From: Atopobiaceae bacterium
Lineage (GTDB): Bacteria > Actinomycetota > Coriobacteriia > Coriobacteriales > Atopobiaceae
DNA length: 64,000 bases
Assembly: GCA_017510785.1 (NCBI GenBank)
Contig: JAFWMH010000037.1
Coordinates: 38,703-102,702 of the forward strand
Direction: 5' to 3'
This document shows, piece after piece, positions 7,704 to 16,608 of this stretch; the stretch's first letter is position 1; each line of letters opens with the position of its first letter. A program made the position numbers and the translations under genes. The notes under the pieces are model-generated. The model searched no databases. It was not told where the DNA came from and worked only from the letters and a program-made list of their open reading frames with translations.

Positions 7704-9323
7704 ATGGCAGGCTTTATTCAGGCGCTCAGGAATGCGCGTAAAAAAACGAAGGATAAAACCGACTACAGCGCGCGCGGCAAGGAAATCGTCGCCATCCTCA
7801 AGAAGTATGACTATAGCGATGGCCTTACTCCGAAGATGACGGTGGACATCCTGCAGGATCTTGGCCCCACGTTCGTCAAGCTCGGCCAAATTGCCTCCAC
7901 CCACACCGACATGCTGCCGCAGGAGTACTGCGACGCGCTCGCATCCCTGCGCTCGAGTGTGGCGCCGATGGACGCCGAGACGGTCCACTCCCAAATTGAG
8001 AAGTACCTTGGCAGGCCCACCGACGACATCTTCTCGTCCTTCGACGACGAGCCTTTAGGTGCTGCCTCCATCGGACAAGTTCACAAGGCAGTGCTCGAAG
8101 ACGGCTCCGTGGTGGCTGTAAAGGTGCGTCGCCCGGGCGTTGTGGACACCGTGGCGCAGGACTTCGCCCTCATCGAGAAGGTTCTCGAGACGGCCGATAG
8201 GTTCCACGGCAACAAAGAGGACGGCATCGACCTCATGACGATGGTAAAGGAGCTCGAAGAGACGTCCAAGATCGAGCTCGACTTTACCAACGAGGAGCGC
8301 AACCTCGTTCGCTTTTACAAAAACAACGAGGAACGCGAGAACGTTACGTCGCCGAAGTGCTACGAGGACTACACGAACGAGGCCATCCTTACCGAGGACT
8401 TCGTGAGTGGCCCCGAAGTGGGCGATGCCGACTACGTCGAGTCGCTTCCCGACGACGAGCGCGATCGCTTGGGCAACCTCTTGGCCGATAACTACGTTGA
8501 GCAAATCCTCGTAGACGGCTTTTATCATGCCGACCCGCATGCCGGCAACGTCCTGCTCGTAGACGACGGCATCGAGTGGATTGACTTCGGCATGATGGGC
8601 TACGTGAGCTCCAAGCAGCGGCAGATCCTGCTCGACCTCGTAACCGCCCTCGTGAAGCGCGACAACTATGGCCTCAAGCGCTGCGTGCTGCAAATCGCGC
8701 ATCCGCGTGGCCCCATCGACCACGGTGCGCTTCTCGACATGTGCGAGCAAATGACGAGTCAGTTCGCCGACTCCGACCTCGAGAGCTTCGATACGGGCGA
8801 CCTGCTTTCCACGCTTCAAAGCAACCTTGAGGACGAAGGCTACGACATCGACCCGTTCCTCACCAATCTTGCGCGCGGTTTGCTTACCATTGAAGGCACC
8901 GTTAAGGCGCTGAGTCCGCGTGTGAACATTATGGACTGCATGACGCGCCACATCGACCTGGGCTTCGACCCCGAAGACATCGAGCATATGGTGCAGGCGT
9001 TCGTGATGAAGGGCGCCCAAGGCGTGGACGACTTGGCCGGGCTTCCCACCAAGGCGGTGGAGACGCTCGACATGTTCCAAAAGAGCCAGCTCAAGCTGGG
9101 CGGCGACTTCGGCGTGGACCCGAAGACTTCCAGAATGGTTACCTTCCTGGTCCGCAGTGCCATTATGGCGGTGCTCGCGACGGCGCTCTTCCTGGGTGCG
9201 TGCATGCTGTGCTCTGCTGGTGCCACGTCGGGCATGCTGGCGCTTCGAAACGCGGGTTACTTCTTCGGCGTTCTGGGCTTCGGGCTCATCATTTACGTGT
9301 TCATGACGGTGAGGAAGGACTAG
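7704..9323 (+). CDS. AarF/ABC1/UbiB-type atypical kinase family protein
   Basis: A 539-residue membrane-associated protein of the UbiB/ADCK family. Family motifs are clear: KxGQ in FVKLGQIAS, the nucleotide-loop substitute AASIGQVHKA, the catalytic-loop block YHADPHAGNVLL and the metal-binding IDFGMMG. Two transmembrane helices end the protein (about 470-535). In proteobacteria such proteins support ubiquinone synthesis; this window shows no quinone genes, so the role is open. The ATG at 7704 is supported by GAAAGGGG; TTG at 7656 and ATG at 7662 lack ribosome sites. A small broken gene follows four bases after the stop. Confidence 0.88.
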   Translation: MAGFIQALRNARKKTKDKTDYSARGKEIVAILKKYDYSDGLTPKMTVDILQDLGPTFVKLGQIASTHTDMLPQEYCDALASLRSSVAPMDAETVHSQIEKYLGRPTDDIFSSFDDEPLGAASIGQVHKAVLEDGSVVAVKVRRPGVVDTVAQDFALIEKVLETADRFHGNKEDGIDLMTMVKELEETSKIELDFTNEERNLVRFYKNNEERENVTSPKCYEDYTNEAILTEDFVSGPEVGDADYVESLPDDERDRLGNLLADNYVEQILVDGFYHADPHAGNVLLVDDGIEWIDFGMMGYVSSKQRQILLDLVTALVKRDNYGLKRCVLQIAHPRGPIDHGALLDMCEQMTSQFADSDLESFDTGDLLSTLQSNLEDEGYDIDPFLTNLARGLLTIEGTVKALSPRVNIMDCMTRHIDLGFDPEDIEHMVQAFVMKGAQGVDDLAGLPTKAVETLDMFQKSQLKLGGDFGVDPKTSRMVTFLVRSAIMAVLATALFLGACMLCSAGATSGMLALRNAGYFFGVLGFGLIIYVFMTVRKD

Positions 9324-9327
9324 CGAT

Positions 9328-9581
9328 ATGGCGAGCAAGGAGAGAGCGGAGGCCCTCAGGGATGCAATCGCGCGTGGTTCGACGCGGCGTATGCGTACTT
9401 ACGCGGCGTTGCGTTCGAGGAGGACGACGATCCGCTGGGGTTTGGCGTAACGCGGATTTCGGATCCCGCCCTCGCCAAGATTTTGAGGAACCACCTCGCG
9501 GCGACCTACATGTCGTTTATTGTGTCAGAACTCGATGACGAGCAAATGCAGCTCGGCGCCGACGAGCCTGTTGGCGAGTAG
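9328..9581 (+). pseudogene. Small frame-disrupted gene of unknown function
   Basis: An ATG at 9328 starts a plausible acidic protein (MASKERAEALRDAIAR) in frame 1. Coding character then moves to frame 0 near 9372-9375 (WFDAAYAYLRGVAFEEDDD, ending QLGADEPVGE before TAG at 9579-9581). Frame 0 alone has no start codon after a stop at 9321. Restoring one base near 9371-9375 would give one protein of about 84 residues. It follows the UbiB-like gene by four bases and looks co-transcribed. The break may be a real mutation, a sequencing error or, less likely, programmed frameshifting. The family is not recognised. Confidence 0.55.
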
Positions 9582-9591
9582 GGGAGTGAGG

Positions 9592-9597
9592 TATACT
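9592..9597 (+). promoter_or_regulatory. -10-like TATACT upstream of the ABC transporter operon
   Basis: TATACT preceded by GAGG lies about 170 bp before the GTG start at 9767. No clear -35 box was found. Confidence 0.25.
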
Positions 9598-9766
9598 CGC
9601 TGGAGGTTTTGTCTCATGCGAATCGTGCTTTATGCGAGACGTCGGGGCTAGGGCGAGTTCCGTGAGGGTTTGTCTCGAACGATATAGCACGTTATGCTGG
9701 CCCGCAGGGAATTGGTGACAAAATCGTTCGCCGGTTCGCTGCGGGTCACAACTTTTGGAGGGGAAC

Positions 9767-11446
9767 GTGCACATACATCGGGTATACAAAAGGGTGATAG
9801 TTTGCGCGATTGTTGCGCTGGCTACGGCGCTCGCCCTCGCATGGGGGCCTGTGTCCAAGGCGGTTGGGGAATCCGCGAGCGAGGCGCCGGTTGCGGAGGC
9901 CGGGGCCACGAGCGAAGCGACGGGCACCGACGGAGCGCCGGCCACTGGCGAGGGTTCGGCCGCGCCCTCCAGCGATGCCGCGGCCAGCTCAACATCCTCG
10001 ACCTGCGAGTTTACGACCGTCAAAGAGATTATCGGAAAAAAGCTCGGCATAATTAACGGGTCGGTCGCCGATCAAATACTTATGGATATGTACGACGGCA
10101 TCGACCAGGACGACATCCTGTACTTCAATTCGTATGCCGAGATCATTCAGGCGCTCAAAACTCACAAGATTGATGTCATGGTCTGCGACCTGCCGGTGGG
10201 ACAACTTGCGGTGAGCAGGAACACAGGCATTTGTGTTATGCCAGAGAAGCTCGTGAAGGACCAATACGGCATGGTGCTGGAAAAGAACAGTCCGTACACC
10301 GCAATGATCAACGAGCGCCTCGCCGCGTATCGCGAGGACGGGACCATTGAGGCGCTTTATAAAAAGTGGACGGGAGCAGACGAGTCCGTAAAAACGCTGC
10401 CCGAGCAAAACTGGGATACGCCCAACGGTACCCTTACGGTGGCTGTGGGTGCCGATGCCGAACCTATGTCGTATCAAAGGGGCAACGAGCCGGCTGGCAT
10501 GAGTGTGGACCTGATGTACCATGCGGCTCGCGACTTGGGCTACGGTCTTGAATGCAGGCCGCTCGCGCTGGGTTCCCTCATTGCCGAGGTCCAGTCGGGC
10601 AAGGCCGACATTGCGACGAGTTGCTTTTCCATCACCGACGAACGCAAGCAAATGGTCGATATGACTGATCCGTTCTACCAGGGAGGCATGGTGGCAGTTG
10701 TGCGCGATACTGCGGCTGGTGCGGGCGAGGAGCTTGGCTTCTTCGAGGCCGTCGCGGCCAGTTTCGAGCGCACGTTTATTACTGAAGGGCGCTGGCAGCT
10801 TATCCTTTCCGGCCTCGGCGTAACGATGCTCATTTCCATTGTGTCGGGCGTGGCGGGACTTGCGCTGGGCTTCTTGTTCGTGCTGCTACGGCGCAAGCGC
10901 GAGGGTGGCCTTGCCGATAAACTCATACACGCGCTCGAGAGCCTGCTCGGTGGTCTCCCAGTGGTCGTCGTGCTCATGGTGTTTTACTACGTGGTGTTTG
11001 GTGAGCTAACCATACCCGGGGTGGTTGTTGCCATATTGGTGTTCACGCTGCTCTTTGGCGCGTCGTCGGGCTCCATTATGTGGAACGCCATACGCGCTAT
11101 CGACGTGGGACAGGTTGAGGCCGGACGTGCCCTGGGCTTCGGCGATCGCGACACGTTTGCCATGGTAGTGCTTCCGCGGGCTGCGCGACAGTTCGTGCCG
11201 CTCCTGATTGCGCAGTTCGTGAGTCTTGTAAAGGACACGTCCGTCGTAGGATACATCGCGGTGCAGGACCTCACCCGCGTGGGCGACCTCATTCGCGCGC
11301 GCACTATGGAGGCGTTCTTCCCGCTCATAGCAATTGCAATTATCTACTTTGTGCTTTGTCGTGTTATGGCGCGGCTTTTGGGCCGCTGGGCCAAGAGACT
11401 CGAACCCAAGGACGAGCCGCGAACCATTAAGGGGGTCGAGCTGTAA
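9767..11446 (+). CDS. Amino-acid ABC transporter: substrate-binding protein fused to permease, lobes in unusual order
   Basis: A 559-residue fusion importing a polar amino acid or similar. Residues 1-33 form a signal/transmembrane segment, then an Ala/Ser/Thr/Gly-rich linker to about 78. Residues 80-205 match the second lobe of a family-3 binding protein ([13 protein letters not shown] ... [12 protein letters not shown]). Residues 219-313 match the first lobe ([30 protein letters not shown]). The permease follows (about 340-545) with the [14 protein letters not shown] coupling motif and [10 protein letters not shown]. The lobes thus appear in the reverse of normal order. GTG at 9767 follows GGAGGGG; TTG at 9755 overlaps that site. 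The stop overlaps the ATPase start (TAATG). Confidence 0.85.
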   Translation: MHIHRVYKRVIVCAIVALATALALAWGPVSKAVGESASEAPVAEAGATSEATGTDGAPATGEGSAAPSSDAAASSTSSTCEFTTVKEIIGKKLGIINGSVADQILMDMYDGIDQDDILYFNSYAEIIQALKTHKIDVMVCDLPVGQLAVSRNTGICVMPEKLVKDQYGMVLEKNSPYTAMINERLAAYREDGTIEALYKKWTGADESVKTLPEQNWDTPNGTLTVAVGADAEPMSYQRGNEPAGMSVDLMYHAARDLGYGLECRPLALGSLIAEVQSGKADIATSCFSITDERKQMVDMTDPFYQGGMVAVVRDTAAGAGEELGFFEAVAASFERTFITEGRWQLILSGLGVTMLISIVSGVAGLALGFLFVLLRRKREGGLADKLIHALESLLGGLPVVVVLMVFYYVVFGELTIPGVVVAILVFTLLFGASSGSIMWNAIRAIDVGQVEAGRALGFGDRDTFAMVVLPRAARQFVPLLIAQFVSLVKDTSVVGYIAVQDLTRVGDLIRARTMEAFFPLIAIAIIYFVLCRVMARLLGRWAKRLEPKDEPRTIKGVEL

Positions 11447-12555
11447 TGAGCCTCATCGAAGTCAAACACCTGCGCAAGGAGTATCCCAACGTCGTGCCGC
11501 TCAAAGACGTAAACGCGTACGTGGATCGAGGCGAGGTCATTTCCATTATTGGTCCTTCAGGCACGGGCAAGTCTACGTTTTTGCGTTGTCTCAATCGGCT
11601 GGAGACGCCCACGAGCGGACAAATTCTTGTTGACGGACAAGACATGTGCGCGCCGGACGTCGACCTGGACCTCATGCGGCGTAAGATGGGCATGGTGTTC
11701 CAAAGCTTTAACCTGTTCGACCACCTGCTTGTGGCCGAGAACATCATGCTTGGTCCCACTCGGCTTTTGGGCATGGGTAAGCAGGAGGCCTACGAGCGCT
11801 CGCTTGAGCTTTTGGCCCAGGTTGGGCTTAAAGACAAAGCGCTTTATTATCCGCGTGAGCTTTCTGGCGGACAAAAGCAACGCGTGGCCATTGCGCGTGG
11901 GCTTGCCATGAATCCCGACATTTTGCTTTTTGACGAGCCGACGTCGGCGCTCGATCCTACCATGGTTTCGGAAGTGCTTGCGGTTATGAAGGACCTCGCG
12001 TCGCGCGGCTTAACCATGATTGTAGTGACGCACGAGATGCGCTTTGCTCGTGACGCGAGTTCGCGTGTGTTTTACATGGATCGCGGCGAGTTGTGGGAGT
12101 CGGGTCCGCCCGAGCAGATTTTTGAGCATCCGCAGCGGAAGGAAACATACGATTTTGTTTTCCGCGTGCGCAACTGGCAATGGAAAATCAAAACGCTCGA
12201 TTACGACTTTGTTGCTATGGAGGCGTCCCTTCGCACGTTTTGCGCGCGACAGTTTTTGGGTCTGCGCATTGCCAACGACCTGCAGCTGGCGGTCGAGGAG
12301 CTTACGTCGCAGTATTTGGTGCCCATGGTGCGCAAGTATGGCATTGCGAACCCGAACATCGACTTTACCATTGGTGTTGGCGAGGGCGGCGAGCAGGCGC
12401 AACTCGAGGTGAACTGCAGCACGCTCTTTGAGGCGGGCGTTACGTTTGAAATGATGCGAGATAACGCAGACGAGATTTCTGTGGCAGTGCTGACTCGCAT
12501 CCTCTCGGAGCAAACCATGGTCGCGCCGGGCGTTATGCGCTGCACGATTGGGTGA
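11446..12555 (+). CDS. Amino-acid ABC transporter ATPase (GlnQ-like) with extra C-terminal domain
   Basis: A 369-residue ATPase energising the upstream permease. The canonical domain (1-243) has Walker [10 protein letters not shown], signature LSGGQKQR, Walker [13 protein letters not shown] and switch VVTHEM. Normal GlnQ-type ATPases stop near residue 245. Here about 125 more residues follow, with [20 protein letters not shown], which loosely resembles the N-box helix of anti-sigma/histidine-kinase ATPases, but the later Gly-rich loops are not evident. The extension may be regulatory. ATG at 11446 shares one base with the preceding TAA, implying translational coupling. Confidence 0.9.
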   Translation: MSLIEVKHLRKEYPNVVPLKDVNAYVDRGEVISIIGPSGTGKSTFLRCLNRLETPTSGQILVDGQDMCAPDVDLDLMRRKMGMVFQSFNLFDHLLVAENIMLGPTRLLGMGKQEAYERSLELLAQVGLKDKALYYPRELSGGQKQRVAIARGLAMNPDILLFDEPTSALDPTMVSEVLAVMKDLASRGLTMIVVTHEMRFARDASSRVFYMDRGELWESGPPEQIFEHPQRKETYDFVFRVRNWQWKIKTLDYDFVAMEASLRTFCARQFLGLRIANDLQLAVEELTSQYLVPMVRKYGIANPNIDFTIGVGEGGEQAQLEVNCSTLFEAGVTFEMMRDNADEISVAVLTRILSEQTMVAPGVMRCTIG

Positions 12556-12613
12556 GGCGAGCCGGGCGAAGGTGCCGCAGCGGGCGTAATGGGCCGTGCG
12601 ATTGGATAAAGTC

Positions 12614-13675
12614 ATGAATGATGTGATGGGCGAAGCACGAATGCAACAACATCTCCAGGATCGTAGGCTGCGGTTTGAGCTGTACGAGGAAGAAAAGTGG
12701 TGCGAGCTCAGTCGGTTCGATGCGGAAACTATCCTGCAGATTCGAGCCCGGGCCAAGCTTTTTCGCAATGCGCTCGTTCGCGCCTATCGCTGTGCCCCAG
12801 TTGCCGATTTGCTTGCCGACGCGCCTGGGGTCCCCGACGTGCCCGCCGCACCCGGAACGTTCAAAGTGCCTAAGGCGACCGGAATCTCGCAAGTGCCCGG
12901 GATCCCCGACGCACTTGAGGTTGTCGAAACACCCGGGGTCCCCGACGTGTCCGAGGTACCCGGAACCTTTGAGGCGACCGGGACTTCCGATGTGCCCGAC
13001 GCGCCAGGAACCTTCGAGGTGCCCGGGACCCCCGAGATGTGTGGCGCTCCCGACTCGCCCGGGGTCCCCGAGACTTTCGATGTCCCCGGTGGTTTTGCGG
13101 GAGAACGAGAGGAACTGGCAGAAGCGTCATCGCGTAAAAGCCTCTTCAGCGAGATTCCCCGCATCGAAGGCGAACGCATCGTGCTCGACCGGGTTGTTGC
13201 CACGGATGCCGATGCCTTGCGTGATCTTATCTGCAACGCGCGCGTGCAGCGCTACGAACCGACGTATCTATTCGAGAAACAGTTTGACGACGCGGTTGAC
13301 GCCATTGCGAACATGTATGGCGACCTGTTCACAAACAAGGAGTCGCTTATTTTGGCCATCCGCGTGAAGGAAACGGGCGAGCTTGCCGGCTTGGCAGAGT
13401 TTTACGGTTTGCGCGATTTGCTCCATAAGATTAGTGTGGGCTATCGGCTGCGCGAGTGCTGGTGGGGCCATGGCCTTGCCACCGAGGCTGCGCGTTTGAT
13501 GGTGGCGTATCTGTACGGCAAGACCGATATCGAGGTGATTACGGCGAGCACCATGATTGAGAACAAGGCCTCAGCGCACGTGCTCGAGAAGGCCCAGTTC
13601 ATCCACACGGCGCATGCGGTTGGGGAGGATTGGGGCTTCCCCGAGCCCGTGATTGTGGACAAGTGGTTTTGCTAG
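12614..13675 (+). CDS. GNAT-family acetyltransferase with a long Pro/Gly/Val repeat linker
   Basis: A 353-residue protein. Residues 1-60 are helical and charged. Residues about 65-160 are a degenerate repeat of PG-V-P-D / PGTFEVPGT units (nt 12808-13095). Residues about 180-353 are a GNAT domain of the RimJ/RimL type: IEGERIVLDRVVATDADAL, GYRLRECWWGHGLATEAAR (acetyl-CoA loop) and NKASAHVLEKAQF. Such enzymes acetylate protein N-termini or small amines. The start is uncertain: GTG at 12596 is also open; both have weak ribosome sites. It is 58 bp downstream of the ABC ATPase and may share its transcript. Confidence 0.8.
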   Translation: MNDVMGEARMQQHLQDRRLRFELYEEEKWCELSRFDAETILQIRARAKLFRNALVRAYRCAPVADLLADAPGVPDVPAAPGTFKVPKATGISQVPGIPDALEVVETPGVPDVSEVPGTFEATGTSDVPDAPGTFEVPGTPEMCGAPDSPGVPETFDVPGGFAGEREELAEASSRKSLFSEIPRIEGERIVLDRVVATDADALRDLICNARVQRYEPTYLFEKQFDDAVDAIANMYGDLFTNKESLILAIRVKETGELAGLAEFYGLRDLLHKISVGYRLRECWWGHGLATEAARLMVAYLYGKTDIEVITASTMIENKASAHVLEKAQFIHTAHAVGEDWGFPEPVIVDKWFC

Positions 13676-14083
13676 CTGGAAACACGTTTGCCGGGAAGGT
13701 TTTCATTGTGAGCATGCTTCCCGGGAAAGTGTCTCGTGCGGCTCACCTGTGGTCTGGTTTTGCCGTGTGTTCGGCAGACGTTCGTATCGCTACGGCTCGC
13801 TCCTTCGGTCCCGTTCCGCCGCGCGTGTTTGGCAGGGGATGTCTCGTGCGTGGCTTATCCCTGGTCGGGTGTCGCCGTGCACATCCGGAAGGCATTTGCC
13901 TAGCCACGGTTCACCCCTGGACAGGTTCCGCCGTGCGTGTTTGGCAGGCGTTTGTCTCGGATAAAAATAATCGATGAATGGGCGAACATCGCGCGTGCTG
14001 GCTATGGATTTTATTGCGTGGCAGTTGAATAATAAGCTATTGGTTGCATCGACTCATAATGAGTTGTCGAGAAAGGATTTGTA
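13676..14083. other. Gene-free stretch with degenerate ~57-bp tandem repeats
   Basis: No coding region is convincing. From about 13731 to 13960 a degenerate unit recurs three times. It begins GTCTCGTGCG (13731 and 13841, altered at about 13898), contains CCTGGTC/CCTGGAC and GCCGTGC, and ends GTTTGGCAGGCGTTT-like. The last 100 bp before the next gene are AT-richer and probably hold its promoter. Confidence 0.5.
14053..14065. promoter_or_regulatory. Short palindrome just upstream of the glycine-zipper gene
   Basis: ACTCAT-A-ATGAGT is a perfect inverted repeat ending 18 bp before the ATG at 14084, close to the ribosome site AGAAAGGA. It could be an operator or weak leader hairpin. Confidence 0.3.
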
Positions 14084-14812
14084 ATGGATAATGTCGTAAC
14101 CGTCATTTTTGATGTCGAGAGCGAAGCGTATCAGGCGTTTACCAACCTGCGCAACATGCCGTATGGCGATGGCTACGTTGTGGCCGAGGCTGCGCTGGTT
14201 AAGCGCGTGGGCGATGCTATTGGCGTTGCCGACTCGTTCGATGCCGCTGCCGTTACTGCCGACGATACTGCGACCGGTATGCTGGTGGGTTCCGTAGTGG
14301 GCATCCTTGGTGGCCCTCTTGGCGTTTTGCTTGGTGCAAGCGTTGGTGCTCTTACGGGCAGCATGCTCGACACTAGCGACGCGATCGACAGCGTTTCGAT
14401 GCTCGAGGCAACCGCCCTCAAGCTTTACGACAACGAGGCTGCGATTATCGCATTGGTTCAGGAAGATGAGCCTGCGTTCGACGCTGCCGTTGCTGGTTAC
14501 AACACCACCATTATCCGTCACTTCGCCGCTGACGTGTTCGATGAGGTCGAGGCTGCTCGCGAGCTCGAGGCCGAGCTTGCCAATGAGGCCAAGCAGCAGA
14601 TGCGCGCCGAGAAGAAGCAGGCCCGCAAAGATAAGCGCGAAGAGCGCAAGGCTAGCATCTCTGCTCGCTTTGATGCCGCCAAGGAGAAGCGTGCCGCGAA
14701 GAAGGCTGAGATGAAGGCTAACCGCGAGGCTCGTAAGGAAGAGCTGGACGAGGCTGCCGAGATTGCGAACGCTCAGTTCACTTCCAGCACCAAGGAGATG
14801 ATGGGCGAGTAG
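14084..14812 (+). CDS. DUF1269-like glycine-zipper protein with charged coiled-coil tail
   Basis: A 242-residue protein of unknown role. It starts with a ferredoxin-like alpha/beta region (MDNVVTVIFDVESEAYQAF), followed about residues 65-100 by a glycine-zipper hydrophobic hairpin (GMLVGSVVGILGGPLG). The C-terminal ~85 residues are a Lys/Glu/Ala/Arg coiled-coil (KKQARKDKREERKA). The first two parts resemble DUF1269 stress-related membrane proteins. Codon use is unusually uniform, rich in GCC/GAG/AAG, as in highly expressed genes. It is monocistronic with a strong terminator and an operator-like palindrome upstream. Confidence 0.75.
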   Translation: MDNVVTVIFDVESEAYQAFTNLRNMPYGDGYVVAEAALVKRVGDAIGVADSFDAAAVTADDTATGMLVGSVVGILGGPLGVLLGASVGALTGSMLDTSDAIDSVSMLEATALKLYDNEAAIIALVQEDEPAFDAAVAGYNTTIIRHFAADVFDEVEAARELEAELANEAKQQMRAEKKQARKDKREERKASISARFDAAKEKRAAKKAEMKANREARKEELDEAAEIANAQFTSSTKEMMGE

Positions 14813-14841
14813 CAGAGCATTTGTATGCCTTAGTTTGTTGT

Positions 14842-14878
14842 GGCGGGGCGCATGTTAGTGGGCGCCCCGCCTTGTTTG
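14842..14878 (+). terminator. Rho-independent terminator
   Basis: GGCGGGGCGC/GCGCCCCGCC stem with a nine-base loop followed by TTGTTT, 30 bp after the stop at 14812. Confidence 0.8.
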
Positions 14879-14899
14879 CGTTTGTCATGCGACCTGTAC

Positions 14900-14965
14900 G
14901 TGTACCGGTGGGGCCACTTAGCCAGGGTTTTGTCCGCTAAACGGCTCCCTGGGTACACAACCTGA
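14900..14965. repeat. Dispersed palindromic repeat, family A, copy 1
   Basis: GTGTACC at the left end and GGTACAC at the right (to 14958) are inverted; inside, GGGGCCACTTAGC faces GCTAAACGGCTCCC. The middle is TTTTGTCC. Two more copies lie at 31373 and 31443. Confidence 0.75.
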
Positions 14966-14991
14966 CGACATGTGTTGGCGGTCTTATCGCA

Positions 14992-15639
14992 TTACCAAAT
15001 AAAGTTGGACTTGAGCATCTCGCCGTTGTCGACGAGAATGTCTTCGCCGGTGATGGAGCGGTTCGTAACAGCGAGGAAGTACGCAAGCTCGGCGATTTCG
15101 ATTGGTTCGGCCCACTTGTGAAAGAGCGTTTCGTTGAGGACCTGGGCGTACAGCGTTTCGCTTTCCAAAATGTGGGCATTGGCGGGCGTAATAACGCCTC
15201 CCGGCGAAATGCTGTTGCAGGTCACTCCTCGCGATGCGAGTTGGAGCGCGAGATTCTTCATGTATGCAACAATGCCTGCTTTACTTGCCACGTAACGTGG
15301 GAATTCTGCACCGTTTCGCGCCGATGCCGAGGCGATGAAGAGCACCGAACGTAGCGCCGAGCTTTTAACGAAGTGGTCTGTGAAGTCCATCGTCGCCGTG
15401 AGGTTTACCTCGATGGCGTCGCGCTCCTCCAGCGTGCCCGCACTGCTTATAACGATGTGCGCGGGAGGAAGCGCGGGATAATCGGCGTTTCGAATGTCGT
15501 GTATGAAGTGCGTGTAGCGGGGATGTATGATGCTGGGCGGCATTACGTCCAAGCCAAAAACGTTGTGGCCGCGCCGCACAAACGTCCGTGCAATTGCCTC
15601 GCCAATGCCGCTTGACGTCCCGCTCACCACAACGTTCAT
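14992..15639 (-). CDS. Short-chain dehydrogenase/reductase (SDR)
   Basis: A 215-residue classical SDR oxidoreductase. It shows the nucleotide loop GTSSGIGEA at the N-terminus, a VISSAG segment in place of NNAG, the catalytic Ser in SASARNGAE, YVASKAG with the Tyr/Lys pair, and ISPGGV after it. It is slightly short (typical 240-260). The C-terminal VDNGEML resembles the VDGG motif. The VUT transporter gene lies 79 bp upstream on the same strand, so the two could share a transcript. Substrate unknown. Confidence 0.9.
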   Translation of the reverse strand: MNVVVSGTSSGIGEAIARTFVRRGHNVFGLDVMPPSIIHPRYTHFIHDIRNADYPALPPAHIVISSAGTLEERDAIEVNLTATMDFTDHFVKSSALRSVLFIASASARNGAEFPRYVASKAGIVAYMKNLALQLASRGVTCNSISPGGVITPANAHILESETLYAQVLNETLFHKWAEPIEIAELAYFLAVTNRSITGEDILVDNGEMLKSNFIW

Positions 15640-15718
15640 GTTGGCTGTCCTCTCGTCCCACTTGGCTCGCCACGCGCTGCGTTATTATCGACGTCGCGTT
15701 CGCAATCCCGTCGTTTCG

Positions 15719-16435
15719 CTAAACGCCCTGAGCCGCCGACACAGCTCTGCTTGGTGCGAGCCGCCTCGAAATGCGATACCCCACCGGAGAGAAAAACACC
15801 TCGAAAAGCAGCTCGAGTATGGCGCCCGTCAGAGCGCACGTTGTGCACTGCACGAGCGTCCAGCCAAAAAAGGTATGGCTAACGAGTAAAGCAAACACGA
15901 GGTTATCGGTGAACTGGGCAATCATCGTGGAAATGTAGCTGCGCAGAGCGAAGGCGCGAAACCCACGCTTGTTTTCAAGATGCTCTCCGATGCCCCAGTT
16001 CAGGAAGTTGTTTACCAAAGCCGACACGACAAACGCAGTCGAGCTGCCAAGAATAACAAACCACGTGCCGCCCACGGTGTGATCAAGTGCGGTATTAATG
16101 ATGGCCTCGCTACCGGCCACGAAGCTTTCGCCCCATACTCCCGGCACGTTGCTCGCTACAAAAAAGACCAAGGCCATAAACAAATTGATGGCGAGCGCCA
16201 GCAAGCTCATAGCCGTTGCCGTTCGAGGGCCAAAGCAATGCGTGAGCACGTCCATGCATAAAAACGTGAGCCACGAAAGCAAGATGCCGCAGTCGAGGGC
16301 AAGCCACTCCACACCGGTGTTGATGCTCTTGTTCGCGAGGAGGTTCATGCCTACGACGGAAAGAACCAAAAGCGTGAGGATAATAGCAGGAACTTCGTCC
16401 AACATGCGAGCAAGCTCGCCAAGTGCCTTCTTCAT
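15719..16435 (-). CDS. Queuosine-precursor transporter (VUT/YhhQ family)
   Basis: A 238-residue inner-membrane protein with about six hydrophobic segments. The family-defining late motif is readable as RSYISTMIAQFTDNLVFALL, and CMDVLTHCFGPRTA matches the conserved early loop. YhhQ/VUT proteins import preQ0, preQ1 or queuine for tRNA modification. The leader contains a probable preQ1-I riboswitch that overlaps the ribosome site AAGGAGA, which supports this assignment and suggests translational repression by preQ1. Start at 16435 lies seven bases after that site. Confidence 0.85.
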   Translation of the reverse strand: MKKALGELARMLDEVPAIILTLLVLSVVGMNLLANKSINTGVEWLALDCGILLSWLTFLCMDVLTHCFGPRTATAMSLLALAINLFMALVFFVASNVPGVWGESFVAGSEAIINTALDHTVGGTWFVILGSSTAFVVSALVNNFLNWGIGEHLENKRGFRAFALRSYISTMIAQFTDNLVFALLVSHTFFGWTLVQCTTCALTGAILELLFEVFFSPVGYRISRRLAPSRAVSAAQGV

Positions 16436-16440
16436 GGCAT

Positions 16441-16480
16441 TCTCCTTGTTTTTTAGAGGTGGTTATCAGGTAACACCTTT
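16441..16480 (-). promoter_or_regulatory. Probable preQ1-I riboswitch in the leader of the VUT transporter
   Basis: On the minus strand the leader reads AGGTG, a 12-13 base loop containing CCTGATAAC, then CACCT, then CTAAAAAACAAGGAG. AGGTG/CACCT form a 5-bp stem. The loop CCT can pair with AGG of the A-rich tail to make the H-type pseudoknot of preQ1-I aptamers, whose tail is typically AAAAAACUAAGGAG-like. The ribosome site lies inside the tail, so ligand binding would block translation. The adjacent gene's predicted cargo fits. Called by eye; no covariance model was run. Confidence 0.6.
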
Positions 16481-16608
16481 GGACAATGCGCATGACTATA
16501 GCACATGTTTTGGCTTGGCGAGGGTTTATCTTCCTAGGTCTTTGGTCCATCGCTGCGGCGTGGCAGAATCCGAGACTGCCCACGAAGAGGTTTCGGGTAC
16601 AGGATGCT

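Noticed and set aside
8055..9338. 427-codon minus-strand open frame
   Set aside because: Complement of the UbiB-like kinase; the coding strand has clear kinase motifs.
16540..16600. Possible tRNA-like hairpin
   Set aside because: A GCAG/CTGC stem is present but no cloverleaf, anticodon arm or TPsiC motif could be drawn.
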